From the NCBI GenBank assembly GCA_016713785.1, contig JADJOM010000003.1:620001-684000 (forward strand): DNA of 64,000 bases, written 5' to 3'. Origin of the DNA: Gemmatimonadota bacterium (GTDB taxonomy: Bacteria; Gemmatimonadota; Gemmatimonadetes; Gemmatimonadales; GWC2-71-9). Below are positions 53,859-63,959 of this stretch, piece by piece. Under the pieces are notes generated by a model. It saw only the letters and a list, made by a program, of their open reading frames with translations, was not told the origin of the DNA and did no database searches. Positions within the stretch are counted from its first letter, which is position 1; the number at the start of each line of letters is the position of its first letter. The translations under genes and the position numbers were made by a program.

Positions 53859-54796
53859 GTCACACCCGCTACGAGCCGGCGCACCCTCGCCTGCAGCGGA
53901 GCGAGCTGGCCGTGCCGGGGTCCAACCCGGCAATGTTCGAGAAGGCGCTGACCTGCGCCGCCGACTACGTCTTCCTCGACCTCGAGGACGCGGTGGCGCC
54001 GGCGGACAAGGAGCAGGCCCGGCGCAACGTCATCGAGGCGCTGCTCACGTACGACTGGCGGGGGCACGGCAAGACCATCTGCGTCCGGGTCAACGGCATC
54101 GACACCCACTATTACTATCGTGACATGGTGGATGTCATCGAGCAGGCCGGCCACCGGCTCGACGTGGTGCTGGTCCCGAAGGTGGGGGTGCCCGCGGACG
54201 TGTACCTCACCGACGCGCTGCTCACCCAGATCGAGGTCGCGAAGGGCATCCCGCACCGGATCGGGATCGACGTGCTGATCGAGACCGCGCTCGGGATGGC
54301 CAACGTCGAGGCCATCGCGCAGAGTTCGAAGCGGCTGGAGACGATGCACTTCGGGGTGGCCGACTACGCCGCCAGCATGCGGGCCCGCACCGTGAACATC
54401 GGCGGGCTCAACCCCGACTACCCCGGCGACCAGTGGCACGCCTCGCTCACCCGCATGATCGTGGCCTGCCGCGCCTACGGCCTGCGCCCGGTCGACGGAC
54501 CCTTCGGCGACTTCAAGGACCCCGAGGGGTACCTGCTGGCCGCCCGCCGGGGCGCCGCGCTGGGGATCGAGGGGAAGTGGGCGATCCATCCCTCGCAGAT
54601 CGCGCTGGCCAACGAGGTCTTCTCGCCGCCCGAGGCGGAGGTGCAGCGCGCCCGCCGGATCCTGGAGGCGCTGGAACAGGCTGCCCGGGAGGGGAAGGGG
54701 GCGGCGCAGCTCGACGGCCGGATGATCGACGCCGCCAGCGCCCGGATGGCCAACGTGGTGGTGGAGATGGCCCAGGCGATCGCCGGCAAGCGCTAG
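53855..54796 (+). CDS. mcl: L-malyl-CoA lyase (HpcH/HpaI/CitE family)
   Basis: Splits malyl-CoA into acetyl-CoA and glyoxylate, regenerating the acceptor for the aminotransferase. The 313-aa protein has RSELAVPGSNPAMFEKALTC, the metal-binding YVFLDLEDAVAP and the acid in LDVVLVPKVG. IDVLIETALGMANVEAIAQS, HFGVADYAASMRART and GKWAIHPSQIALANEVFSP are characteristic of malyl-/methylmalyl-CoA lyases. It could also act on beta-methylmalyl-CoA. GTG start overlapping sgaA. An 84-bp gap leads to mtkA. Confidence 0.94.
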   Translation: MSHTRYEPAHPRLQRSELAVPGSNPAMFEKALTCAADYVFLDLEDAVAPADKEQARRNVIEALLTYDWRGHGKTICVRVNGIDTHYYYRDMVDVIEQAGHRLDVVLVPKVGVPADVYLTDALLTQIEVAKGIPHRIGIDVLIETALGMANVEAIAQSSKRLETMHFGVADYAASMRARTVNIGGLNPDYPGDQWHASLTRMIVACRAYGLRPVDGPFGDFKDPEGYLLAARRGAALGIEGKWAIHPSQIALANEVFSPPEAEVQRARRILEALEQAAREGKGAAQLDGRMIDAASARMANVVVEMAQAIAGKR

Positions 54797-54880
54797 CCCC
54801 GACCCGTCCCGCGGGTGCGCACGCCCGGTGCGCCCCCACTCGACCGCCCGCCCGGTGAGGCGCGGCCAGAGGAGGCAGTC

Positions 54881-56056
54881 TTGGATATTCACGAATACCA
54901 GGCCAAGGAGCTGCTGGCCAACTTCGGCGTCGCCGTCCCCCGGGGCGGGGTCGCCTACAGCGCCGAGCAGGCCGTCTACCGCGCCGCCGAGATCGGGGGC
55001 GCGCGCTGGGCGGTGAAGGCGCAGATCCACTCCGGCGCCCGCGGCAAGGCCGGCGGCATCAAGCTCTGCACCACCGAGGACGAGGTCCGGAAGGCGGCCA
55101 CCGAGCTGCTGGGGAAGCGGTTGGTGACGCACCAGACCGGGCCGGACGGCAAGGTGGTGCACCGCCTGTACGTCGAGGCCGCGGTGCCGATCGAGCGCGA
55201 GCTCTACCTCGGCTTCGTGCTCGACCGCAAGAGCGAGCGGATCATGCTGGTGGCGCACCCGCACGGCGGCATGGAGATCGAGGAGATCGTCAAGAGCGAG
55301 CCGGAGACCATCCTGCGGCAGACCATGGAGCCGGCGGTGGGCATGCGGGCGTTCCAGGCCCGGGAGGTGGCCTTCGGGCTCGGGCTCCCCGCCCAGAGCA
55401 TCAACCGCGCGGTGACGGTGCTGCTCGGCTGCTACCGCGCCTTCCGCGACCTCGACGCCACCATGGTGGAGATCAACCCGCTGGTGCTCACCCGGGACGG
55501 CCAGCTGCTGGCGCTCGACGCCAAGATGGGCTTCGACGACAACGCGCTCTTCCGCCGCCCCAACGTGAGCGAGCTGCGCGACCACGCCGAGGAGGACCCG
55601 CGCGAGGCGCAGGCCTCGGAGCACGGCCTCAACTACGTGGCGCTCGACGGCGAGATCGGCTGCATCATCAACGGCGCCGGCCTGGCCATGGCCACGATGG
55701 ACATGATCAAGCACGCCGGCGGCAACCCGGCCAACTTCCTGGACGTGGGCGGCGGCGCCTCCCCGGAGCGGGTGGCGATGGCCTTCAAGCTGGTGCTGCA
55801 GGACCGCAAGGTGGGCGCCATGCTGGTGAACATCTTCGCCGGCATCAACCGCTGTGACTGGGTGGCCCGGGGCGTGGTGCAGGCGGTGAAGGACGTGGGG
55901 GTGAACGTGCCGCTGGTGGTGCGGCTGGCGGGCACCAACGTGGAGGAGGGCCGCGCGATCATCACGGAGTCGGGCCTGCCGATCATCACCGCCGACTCGC
56001 TCGCCGACGCGGCCGAGAAGGTCGTGGCGGCCTGGAAGCACGCGAAGGGGAACTGA
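54881..56056 (+). CDS. mtkA: Malate-CoA ligase beta subunit
   Basis: ATP-grasp subunit of the ligase activating malate to malyl-CoA. A 391-aa homologue of succinyl-CoA synthetase beta: DIHEYQAKELLANFGVAVPR, KAQIHSGARGKAGGIKL, the metal/nucleotide stretch ATMVEINPLVLTRDGQLLAL and FLDVGGGASPERVAMAFKLV. The start is TTG 54881, supported by AGAGGAGG seven bases upstream; no ATG fits. Succinyl- and malyl-specific versions cannot be separated by eye; the neighbours mcl and ppc make malate the likely substrate. Confidence 0.9.
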   Translation: MDIHEYQAKELLANFGVAVPRGGVAYSAEQAVYRAAEIGGARWAVKAQIHSGARGKAGGIKLCTTEDEVRKAATELLGKRLVTHQTGPDGKVVHRLYVEAAVPIERELYLGFVLDRKSERIMLVAHPHGGMEIEEIVKSEPETILRQTMEPAVGMRAFQAREVAFGLGLPAQSINRAVTVLLGCYRAFRDLDATMVEINPLVLTRDGQLLALDAKMGFDDNALFRRPNVSELRDHAEEDPREAQASEHGLNYVALDGEIGCIINGAGLAMATMDMIKHAGGNPANFLDVGGGASPERVAMAFKLVLQDRKVGAMLVNIFAGINRCDWVARGVVQAVKDVGVNVPLVVRLAGTNVEEGRAIITESGLPIITADSLADAAEKVVAAWKHAKGN

Positions 56057-56058
56057 CC

Positions 56059-56969
<911 letters not shown>

Positions 56970-56973
<4 letters not shown>

Positions 56974-57944
56974 GCGCCCGCCCGCGGGTCGTCATCACCC
57001 GGAAGATCCCCGAGGCCTGCGAGGCGGAGGCGGCCCGGCGGTTCGATGCCGTCCTCAATCCCGGGGACACGCCGCTCACGGCGGAGCAGCTCAGGGACGC
57101 GCTGCGCACCGCCGACGGCCTGCTCCCGACCGTGACCGACAAGGTCACCGCCGAGGTGCTCGGGGTGGCGGGGCGCCGGGCCCGGATCGTGTCCAACTTC
57201 GGCGTCGGCTTCAACAACATCGACATCGCCGCGGCCAAGGCGCTCGGCCTGACGGTGACCAATACCCCCGACGTGCTCACCGACGAGACCGCCGACATCG
57301 CCATGACGCTCATGCTCATGGTGGCGCGGCGCGCGGGGGAGGGGGAGCGCCACGTCCGGCACCTCGAATGGACCGGCTGGCGGCCCACCCACATGCTCGG
57401 CGCCCGGGTGTCGGGGAAGACCCTCGGCATGATCGGCTTCGGGCGCATTGCCAAGGCGATGGCCCGGCGGGCGCACCATGGGTTCGGGATGCGCATCCTC
57501 TTCGCGGATCCGTTCCCCCCGAAGCCGGAGGAGGCCGCCGCGCTGGGCGCGGAGCCGCGGAACTCCATCGAGGCGGTGCTCGCCGAGGCGGACTTCGTCT
57601 CGCTGCACTGTCCGGCCACCCCCGAGACCCGGCACCTCATGAACGCCACCCGGCTGGGCCAGATGCAGCGGCACGCCTTCCTCATCAACAGCGCCCGCGG
57701 CGACGTGGTGGACGAGGCCGCCCTGGTGACCGCCCTCCGCGAGGGCGTGATCGCCGGCGCCGGGCTCGACGTGTTCGAGGGCGAGCCGAGCGTCACGCCC
57801 GAGCTGCTGACGATGGAGAACGTGGTGCTGCTGCCGCACCTCGGCAGCGCCACCCTCGAGACCCGCACCGCCATGGGCATGCGCGCGCTCGAGAACCTCT
57901 CGCTCTTCTTCGCAGGCCAGCCGGTCCGCGACCGCGTGGTGTGA
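56970..57944 (+). CDS. hprA: Hydroxypyruvate/glyoxylate reductase (D-2-hydroxyacid dehydrogenase)
   Basis: Reduces hydroxypyruvate to D-glycerate with NAD(P)H. The 324-aa protein has SNFGVGFNNIDIAAAKALGL, the dinucleotide motif LGMIGFGRIAKAMARRAHHG, the catalytic Arg region LINSARGDVVDEAALVTALR, Glu in GLDVFEGEPSVTPELL and His in VVLLPHLGSATLETR. Sequence cannot tell hydroxypyruvate from glyoxylate preference; the context (aminotransferase upstream, glycerate kinase divergent) argues for hydroxypyruvate. Overlaps mtkB (ATGA) and ppc (GTGA). Confidence 0.92.
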
Positions 57945-60715
57945 CCCTGGACCACCCGACGCCCTACGAGGCGGTGGCGCTGCCGCCCTCCGCCGACCCG
58001 CTCGCCGCCAGCGCCGCGCAGTACGCGTCGGAGGTGGCTGAGCTGCTGTTCGGGCAGCTGGTGGAGGTGGTGCGGGTGCGGCATCCCTACCTGGAGCGGG
58101 TGCTCGAGGGCGGGCCGATCGACCCGGCGTGGACGCCGGAGCAGCTCGAGGCGTGCCTGCGGGCCCAGGGGATCTGGTTCCAGCTGCTGTCGATCGCGGA
58201 GCAGAACGCGGGCATGCGGCGGCGGCGGCAGACCGAGACCGAGCGCGGCGCCGAGCAGGTGCGCGGTACCCTGCCGCAGGTCTTCCATGAGCTGGCGGCG
58301 CAGGGGATCGCGCAGCCCGACGATGCGCGGCGCCTGCTGCGCGAGCTGCGGGTGCGGCCCACCATCACGGCCCACCCCACCGAGGCCAAGCGGGTGACGG
58401 TGCTGGAGCGGCACCGCCGGATCTACCGCAAGCTGGTGGACCTCGAGTCGCCCCGGTGGACCCCCCGGGAGCGGAGCCAGCTGGTCGAGGGGCTCCGGAC
58501 CGACATCGAGCTGCTGTGGATGACGGGGGAGCTCCGGCTGGAGAAGCCCACCGTGCCGCAGGAGGTCTACTGGGGGCTCCACTTCTTCAGCGAGACCCTG
58601 TTCGAGGCCACCAGCGAGATGCTGGAGAAGCTCGACCGGGTCCTGGCCCAGACCTGGCCCGGCGAGCGGTTCGACATCCCGCCCTTCTTCCAGTTCGGCA
58701 GCTGGATCGGCGGTGACCGCGACGGCAATCCCTTCGTCACCAATGCGGTCACCCGGCGCACCCTCGCGGAGAACCGGGTGGCGAGCCTGCTGCGCTACCG
58801 CCAGCGGCTGGCGGAGCTGCTCAAGACCCTGAGCATCACCGAGCGGGCGCTGGAGGTGGGGCCGGGGTTCCGCGCCGCCCTCGACCGCGCCCTGGCGCAG
58901 GTGAGCGACGGCGCCGGCATCGTGAGCCGCAACCCAGGCGAGGTGTTCCGCCAGTTCCTGGCCTGCATGGTGCGACGGCTGGAGGGCGCCATCCGGCACG
59001 CCGAGGACGGCCGCACCGCGCCCACCGCGGAGGGGTACGCCTCGGCCGACGAGCTGCTGGCCGACATCCGCCTGCTGGAGACCGCGCTGCGGGAGGGCGG
59101 CAGCGGGGGGCTCGCCGACCAGCTGGTGCGGCCGGTGCGGCGCGAGATCGAGACCTTCCGCTTCAGCACCGTGCGGCTCGACCTCCGGGAGAACACCACC
59201 CGGCTCACCCAGGCGCTGGTGGCGCTGTGGCGGGTGAGCACCGGGCGCGCCGACGAGCCGCCGGCGGTGAGTTCGGAGGAGTGGAAGGCCTGGCTGCTGG
59301 CGGAGCTCGCGCGGCCCCGCCGCGGCGACCGCCCGCTCGAGACGGTGCCCGAGGAGGTGCGCGAGACGCTCGGGATGTTCCGGGTGGTGCGCGAGATGCG
59401 GGCCGAGCTGGATCGTGAGGCGTTCGGCAGCTTCGTGCTCAGCATGACCCGCGAGGTGGCCGACGTGCTCGGCGCCTACCTGCTGGCCAAGGAGGGGGGG
59501 CTGTTCGCCGACGAGGCGGGCATCGAGAGCTGCACCCTGCCGATCGTCCCCCTGTTCGAGACCATCGAGGACCTGCACCGCGCCCCCGCGATGATGCGCG
59601 AGCTGCTCGGCATCCCGGTGGTGCGGCGCTCGGTGCGCGCGCTCGGGGGCACGCAGGAGGTGATGATCGGCTACTCCGACAGCAACAAGGACGGCGGCTA
59701 CCTCACCTCCAACTGGGAGCTGTGCAAGGCGCAGGCGCGGCTCACCCGGGTGGGGGAGGAGGCGGGCGTCCCGATCAGCTTCTTCCACGGCCGCGGCGGC
59801 TCGGTGAGCCGGGGCGGGGCCCCGCTCGGCCGCGCCATCGCCGCGCAGCCGGCCGGCTCGGTGCGCGGCCGGATGCGGATCACCGAGCAGGGCGAGGTGG
59901 TCTCGCTCAAGTATGCCAACCGCGGCACCGCGCAGTACCAGGTGGAGCTGCTGGCCGCGAGCGTGATCGAGCATTCGCTCCGGTCCGAACATGAGGCAGC
60001 GCTCAAGCCCACCACCGAGTACGATGAGGCGTTCGAGGCGCTGGCCGGCGGGGCGCAGGCGGCGTACCGGCGGTTCGTGGAGCGGCCCGACATGCTGGCC
60101 TACTTCAGCGCGGCGAGCCCGCTCGAGGAGCTCACCCGGCTCAACATCGGCTCCCGCCCCGCCCGGCGCACCGGCGCCCGCTCGCTGGCCGACCTCCGGG
60201 CCATCCCCTGGGTGTTCGCGTGGTCGCAGAACCGGCACTTCATCACCGGCTGGTACGGCCTGGGGAGCGGGCTCGACAACTTCCTGCAGATCCGCGGCGA
60301 CCGGGGCCACCGCCTGCTGGCCCGCATGTACGAGGACTCGCGGCTCTTCCGCCTGGTGCTCGACGAGGTGGAGAAGACCCTGAGCTACGTGGACCTCGAC
60401 ATCGCCCGGATGTATGCCGGCCTGGTCCCCGAGGTCACCACCCGGGACGAGATCTTCGCGATGGTGGAGGCGGAGTACCGCCGGACGGTGCGGGCGGTGC
60501 TGCAGGTGACGGGCGGGGCCGAGCTGGCGGAGCGGTTTCCCCGCTTCCGGCGGCGCCTGGTGCGCCGGCTGCCCACGATCAACCAGGCGAGCGTGCAGCA
60601 GGTGGAGCTGCTGCGCCGGTACCGCGCGGCCGGCGAGGCGGAGCGGGAGGCCTACCTGTCGGCGCTGCTGCTGTCGATCAACTGCATCTCGAGCGGCTTC
60701 GGCGCCACGGGCTGA
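57941..60715 (+). CDS. ppc: Phosphoenolpyruvate carboxylase
   Basis: Carboxylates PEP with bicarbonate to oxaloacetate. The 924-aa length is normal. The catalytic His is residue 145 in TITAHPTEAKR; QFGSWIGGDRDGNPFVT, GYSDSNKDGGYLTSNWEL, FFHGRGGSVSRGGAPLG and WSQNRHFITGWYGLGSGLDN are present. The C-terminus ends ISSGFGATG rather than the usual (R)NTG, typical of a less common PEPC subgroup. GTG start overlapping the hprA stop. In the serine cycle it supplies oxaloacetate for malate; it is the last gene of the operon, followed by a palindromic terminator. Confidence 0.96.
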   Translation: MTLDHPTPYEAVALPPSADPLAASAAQYASEVAELLFGQLVEVVRVRHPYLERVLEGGPIDPAWTPEQLEACLRAQGIWFQLLSIAEQNAGMRRRRQTETERGAEQVRGTLPQVFHELAAQGIAQPDDARRLLRELRVRPTITAHPTEAKRVTVLERHRRIYRKLVDLESPRWTPRERSQLVEGLRTDIELLWMTGELRLEKPTVPQEVYWGLHFFSETLFEATSEMLEKLDRVLAQTWPGERFDIPPFFQFGSWIGGDRDGNPFVTNAVTRRTLAENRVASLLRYRQRLAELLKTLSITERALEVGPGFRAALDRALAQVSDGAGIVSRNPGEVFRQFLACMVRRLEGAIRHAEDGRTAPTAEGYASADELLADIRLLETALREGGSGGLADQLVRPVRREIETFRFSTVRLDLRENTTRLTQALVALWRVSTGRADEPPAVSSEEWKAWLLAELARPRRGDRPLETVPEEVRETLGMFRVVREMRAELDREAFGSFVLSMTREVADVLGAYLLAKEGGLFADEAGIESCTLPIVPLFETIEDLHRAPAMMRELLGIPVVRRSVRALGGTQEVMIGYSDSNKDGGYLTSNWELCKAQARLTRVGEEAGVPISFFHGRGGSVSRGGAPLGRAIAAQPAGSVRGRMRITEQGEVVSLKYANRGTAQYQVELLAASVIEHSLRSEHEAALKPTTEYDEAFEALAGGAQAAYRRFVERPDMLAYFSAASPLEELTRLNIGSRPARRTGARSLADLRAIPWVFAWSQNRHFITGWYGLGSGLDNFLQIRGDRGHRLLARMYEDSRLFRLVLDEVEKTLSYVDLDIARMYAGLVPEVTTRDEIFAMVEAEYRRTVRAVLQVTGGAELAERFPRFRRRLVRRLPTINQASVQQVELLRRYRAAGEAEREAYLSALLLSINCISSGFGATG

Positions 60716-60748
60716 GCCCCGGGACGGCGGGCTCGGGTGGGACAGGGG

Positions 60749-60778
60749 ACGGCCCCGGCGCGCGCGCGCCGGGGCCGT
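60749..60778. terminator. Perfect 30-bp palindrome between convergent ppc and rlmN
   Basis: ACGGCCCCGGCGCGC followed directly by its exact reverse complement. The stem would be 15 bp with a minimal loop and no T-run; symmetric, so it can serve both converging genes. It lies 33 bp after the ppc stop and 11 bp before the rlmN stop. Confidence 0.7.
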
Positions 60779-60789
60779 CGCGTCGTGAG

Positions 60790-61875
60790 CTAGCCGGCCA
60801 CCGTGCCGGGGGCACGCGCGCGCGGCCGCCGGGATTCGGTCTCCACCCGGAGCTGGCCGCAGGCGGCGCTGATGTCGAGCCCACGGCTCCGGCGCACCAC
60901 CACCTCCACCCCCTGGTGCTTGAGGCGGTCGGCGAACGCGCGGATCCGCGCGGGCGGGGCCGGCGTGAGGCCCGGCGCGCCGCCCGGGTGCAGCGGCAGC
61001 AGGTTGACCAGTGCGCCCATCTTCCGCGCCAGGCGGCCCAGGTGATCGGCGTCACGGTCGGTGTCGTTCTGTTCCGCGATCATGACGTACTCGAAGGTGA
61101 TCCGCTTGGTGAAGGCGCGGGCGGCCTCGAGCACGGCGGCGAGCGGGTACTTCTTTTCGATGGGCATCAAGGGCCGGCGCCGCTCCGGATCGGCGGCGTG
61201 CAGGGAGATGGCCAGCCGGAACTGCTCGGGCCGGGCGGCGAGCGCGGCCATCCCCGGTACGATGCCCACCGTGGAGACGGTGATGTGACGGGCGCCGATG
61301 CCCAGGCCGTCCGGATGGTTGAGGATGGTGAGCGCCACGTCCACCGCCGGCCAGTTGAGCAGCGGCTCCCCCATGCCCATGAACACGATGTTGGTGGGTG
61401 TCTCGGCCGGGTACCGGAGCGCGACTTCGCGGGCCTGGCCGGCGATCTCGAAGGGGGTCAGGTTGCGGCGGAACCCCATCCGGCCGGTGGCGCAGAAGAT
61501 GCACCCGAGGGCACACCCGGCCTGCGAGGAGATACAGAGGGTCCGGCGTTCCCCGGTGGGGATCAGCACGGACTCGATCGCCTCCCCGTCGGGGAGGCGC
61601 CACAGGAACTTGCGGGTGCCGTCCACCGAGCGCTGCTCCGTGGCGAGCTCGAGGCGGCCCAGCGGCCAGTCGCGGTCGAGGGCCTCCCGGAGGGGGCGGG
61701 GGAGGTCGGTGGCCTCCTGCCAGCCGGGAAGGGGCCGCTGCCAGAGGTAGGGCTGCAGCTGGCGGGCCCGGAAGGCGGGCAGGCCCTGCGCCGCGCACCA
61801 CGCGGCCAGGACCTCGGCGGCGGCGGCGGGCGGGCGATCGAGAATTCCGGCGGGATCGCTGCGTCTCTCGGGCAT
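60790..61875 (-). CDS. rlmN: Dual-specificity 23S rRNA (A2503) / tRNA (A37) C2-methyltransferase
   Basis: A radical-SAM enzyme methylating A2503 of 23S rRNA and A37 of tRNAs. The 361-aa protein has the N-terminal helix region (FRARQLQPYLWQRPLPGWQE), the cluster cysteines C121, C125 and C128 in SSQAGCALGCIFCATGRMGF, and NIVFMGMGEPLLNW, STVGIVPGM and LAISLHAADPERRRPLMPI. The late Cys in DISAACGQLR is the methyl-carrying residue. Convergent to ppc; nothing links it to the serine cycle. Confidence 0.95.
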   Translation of the reverse strand: MPERRSDPAGILDRPPAAAAEVLAAWCAAQGLPAFRARQLQPYLWQRPLPGWQEATDLPRPLREALDRDWPLGRLELATEQRSVDGTRKFLWRLPDGEAIESVLIPTGERRTLCISSQAGCALGCIFCATGRMGFRRNLTPFEIAGQAREVALRYPAETPTNIVFMGMGEPLLNWPAVDVALTILNHPDGLGIGARHITVSTVGIVPGMAALAARPEQFRLAISLHAADPERRRPLMPIEKKYPLAAVLEAARAFTKRITFEYVMIAEQNDTDRDADHLGRLARKMGALVNLLPLHPGGAPGLTPAPPARIRAFADRLKHQGVEVVVRRSRGLDISAACGQLRVETESRRPRARAPGTVAG

Positions 61876-62132
61876 GCCGGGAAGATAATCGCCGACGGTC
61901 GGACGCGGTCACGACGCCACAGGACCGTGGCGGCGATCCGACAGGGTGTGTGGCGTACGTGACCGATTGACCATCGGGACCGACCCTGTCATTTTGGGGC
62001 GTCCTTCCTCAGGGGTGGTGCGCGCCACCCCGATCGCACTCGACGACATCTGGCAGTTCCGCCTGGCTGGTACGGCCTCCCTCCCCCCTGGGATCGCCCC
62101 CGGCCGGTTCATTCAACCCTGTTGGAGGGTTC
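61876..62132. promoter_or_regulatory. Upstream region of the secreted subtilase gene
   Basis: 257 bp divergent between rlmN and the protease. TTGACC at 61967-61972 followed by TGTCATTTT (61987-61995) is a weak sigma-70-like candidate. TTGGAGGG shortly before ATG 62133 is a strong ribosome-binding site. There is a short inverted repeat GGTGGTGCGCGCCACC at 62015-62030. Confidence 0.35.
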
Positions 62133-63899
62133 ATGCAGAAGAAGCTGCTCGCGTTGGCGTGTTCCGCCCTGCTGGTCGCGGCCTGTTCGGACGGTCCGAC
62201 GGGCACCACGCAGGAACCGCTGCTCAACGTGTACCGCACGCCGGGCGCCCAGCTGGTCCCGGGCCGGTACATCGTGCTGTTCAAGCAGGGCAAGTTCGCG
62301 GATGTGGGGGCGGAGGCGCGCCGGATCGTGTCCGGCGAAAGCGGGCGGATGCTCTTCGTGTATGACAAGGCGGCCCACGGCTTCGCGGCCGACCTGTCGG
62401 ACGCGGCGATCGAGCGGCTGCGGCGGAACCCGAACGTCGCGCTGATCGAGCAGGACGGCATCGTCACCCTCGACGCCACCCAGGCGCCGACCCCGTCGTG
62501 GGGCCTGGACCGCATCGACCAGGCGAACCTGCCGCTCAACAACAGCTACACCTACCCGAACACCGGCGCCGGCACGCACTTCTACGGCATCGACACCGGC
62601 ATTCTCGGTGGCATCAACGGCACTGGCACCACGCCGCACGTGGACATCGCCGGGCGCCTGAGCACCGGCTTTGACGCGATCACCGTCGGCGGCACCGCCA
62701 ATGACTGCAACGGGCACGGCACTCACACCGCGACCACCGCGGCGGGCACCACGTACGGCGTCGCCAAGACGGCCACCGTGCACCCGGTCCGGGTGCTCAA
62801 CTGCAGCGGCTCGGGCACCTTCGCCCAGGTCGTGGCGGGCATCAACTGGGTCACCGGCGACCACCAGGCCCACCCCGGCCAGAACTCGGTGGCCAACATG
62901 AGCCTCGGCGGCGGCGCGGATCCGGCCACCGACGCGGCCGTGAACGCCTCGATCGCGGCGGGCGTGGTGTACTCCCTGTCGGCCGGCAACAGCTTCGGCG
63001 CCGACGCCTGCACCCAGTCCCCGGCGCGCGTCACCGCGGGCCTGACCGTGATGGCGTTCGACATCACCGACCGGCTGGCCAACTTCTCCAACATCGGCAC
63101 CTGCACCGACCTGGGCGCGCCGGGCGTCAACATCACCGCCGGCTGGATCGGCAGCCCGACCGCGACCAGCACCATCAGCGGCACCTCGATGTCGGCCCCG
63201 CACGTGGCCGGCGCCGCGCTGCTCTACCTGGCCGCTAACCCGGGCTCCACGGTGGCGCAGGTCAACGCCGCGATCATCAACAACGCCACCAACGGCATCA
63301 TCGGCGGCGTCGGCGGCGGCGCGTTCCCGGCCAACTCGCCGAACAAGAACCTGAACATCCAGTTCATCGGTGGCGGCGGGCCGGTCAACCAGCCCCCGGT
63401 CGCCAGCTTCACCTGGTCGTGCACCGGCCTGTCGTGCACCTTCAACGGCGCCGGCTCCAGCGACCCGGATGGCACCATCGCCTCGTACAACTGGACCATC
63501 GCCGCGGGCACCTCGGTCTCCACCGCGTCGTCGTTCTCGCGCACCTTCCCGTCGGCCCGGACGTTCACGCTCACGCTGACCGTCACCGACAACCAGGGCG
63601 CCACCAACAGCACCACCCAGACCATCACGGTCACGGGTGGCGGCAGCAACGTGCCGCCGGTGTCCAGCTTCACCTACAGCTGCACCGCCGCGCATGCCTG
63701 CACCTTCACCTCGACCTCGACCGATCCGGACGGCACCATCGCCAGCTACGCGTGGAAGCTGGCCGCCGGCAACACGGTCTCGACCGCCGCGAGCTTCTCC
63801 CGGACCTTCCCGTCGGCGCGCACCTTTGCCCTGACCCTCACGGTCACGGACAACGGCGGGGCGACCAACAGCAGCACCCAGACGATCACCGTTCCGTAA
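62133..63899 (+). CDS. Subtilisin-like (S8) serine protease lipoprotein with two PKD domains
   Basis: A 588-aa exported protease. The signal KKLLALACSALLVAAC has a lipobox cysteine at 18. An inhibitor-I9 propeptide (about 35-115; PGRYIVLFKQGKFADVG, ALIEQDGIV) is followed by the S8 domain with triad Asp154 (YGIDTGI), His195 (DCNGHGTHTA) and Ser352 (SGTSMSAPHVAG), of the proteinase-K type. Two PKD domains end the chain (about 405-495 and 500-588; PPVASFTWSCTGLSCTFNGA, SSDPDGTIASYNW; PPVSSFTYSCTAAHACTFTS). They are close copies of each other and usually bind polysaccharide or protein surfaces. The propeptide implies self-processing. It stands alone, with a strong terminator after it. Confidence 0.94.
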   Translation: MQKKLLALACSALLVAACSDGPTGTTQEPLLNVYRTPGAQLVPGRYIVLFKQGKFADVGAEARRIVSGESGRMLFVYDKAAHGFAADLSDAAIERLRRNPNVALIEQDGIVTLDATQAPTPSWGLDRIDQANLPLNNSYTYPNTGAGTHFYGIDTGILGGINGTGTTPHVDIAGRLSTGFDAITVGGTANDCNGHGTHTATTAAGTTYGVAKTATVHPVRVLNCSGSGTFAQVVAGINWVTGDHQAHPGQNSVANMSLGGGADPATDAAVNASIAAGVVYSLSAGNSFGADACTQSPARVTAGLTVMAFDITDRLANFSNIGTCTDLGAPGVNITAGWIGSPTATSTISGTSMSAPHVAGAALLYLAANPGSTVAQVNAAIINNATNGIIGGVGGGAFPANSPNKNLNIQFIGGGGPVNQPPVASFTWSCTGLSCTFNGAGSSDPDGTIASYNWTIAAGTSVSTASSFSRTFPSARTFTLTLTVTDNQGATNSTTQTITVTGGGSNVPPVSSFTYSCTAAHACTFTSTSTDPDGTIASYAWKLAAGNTVSTAASFSRTFPSARTFALTLTVTDNGGATNSSTQTITVP

Positions 63900-63921
63900 G
63901 GTCGCCTGGCGCACGCTCCCG

Positions 63922-63959
63922 GCCGCCGGACCCCCTTGGGGTCCGGCGGCTGGTTTTTT
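63922..63959 (+). terminator. Rho-independent terminator
   Basis: GCCGCCGGACCCC and GGGGTCCGGCGGC form a perfect 13-bp stem with a CTT-type loop, followed by TGGTTTTTT. It lies 22 bp after the protease stop. Confidence 0.93.
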
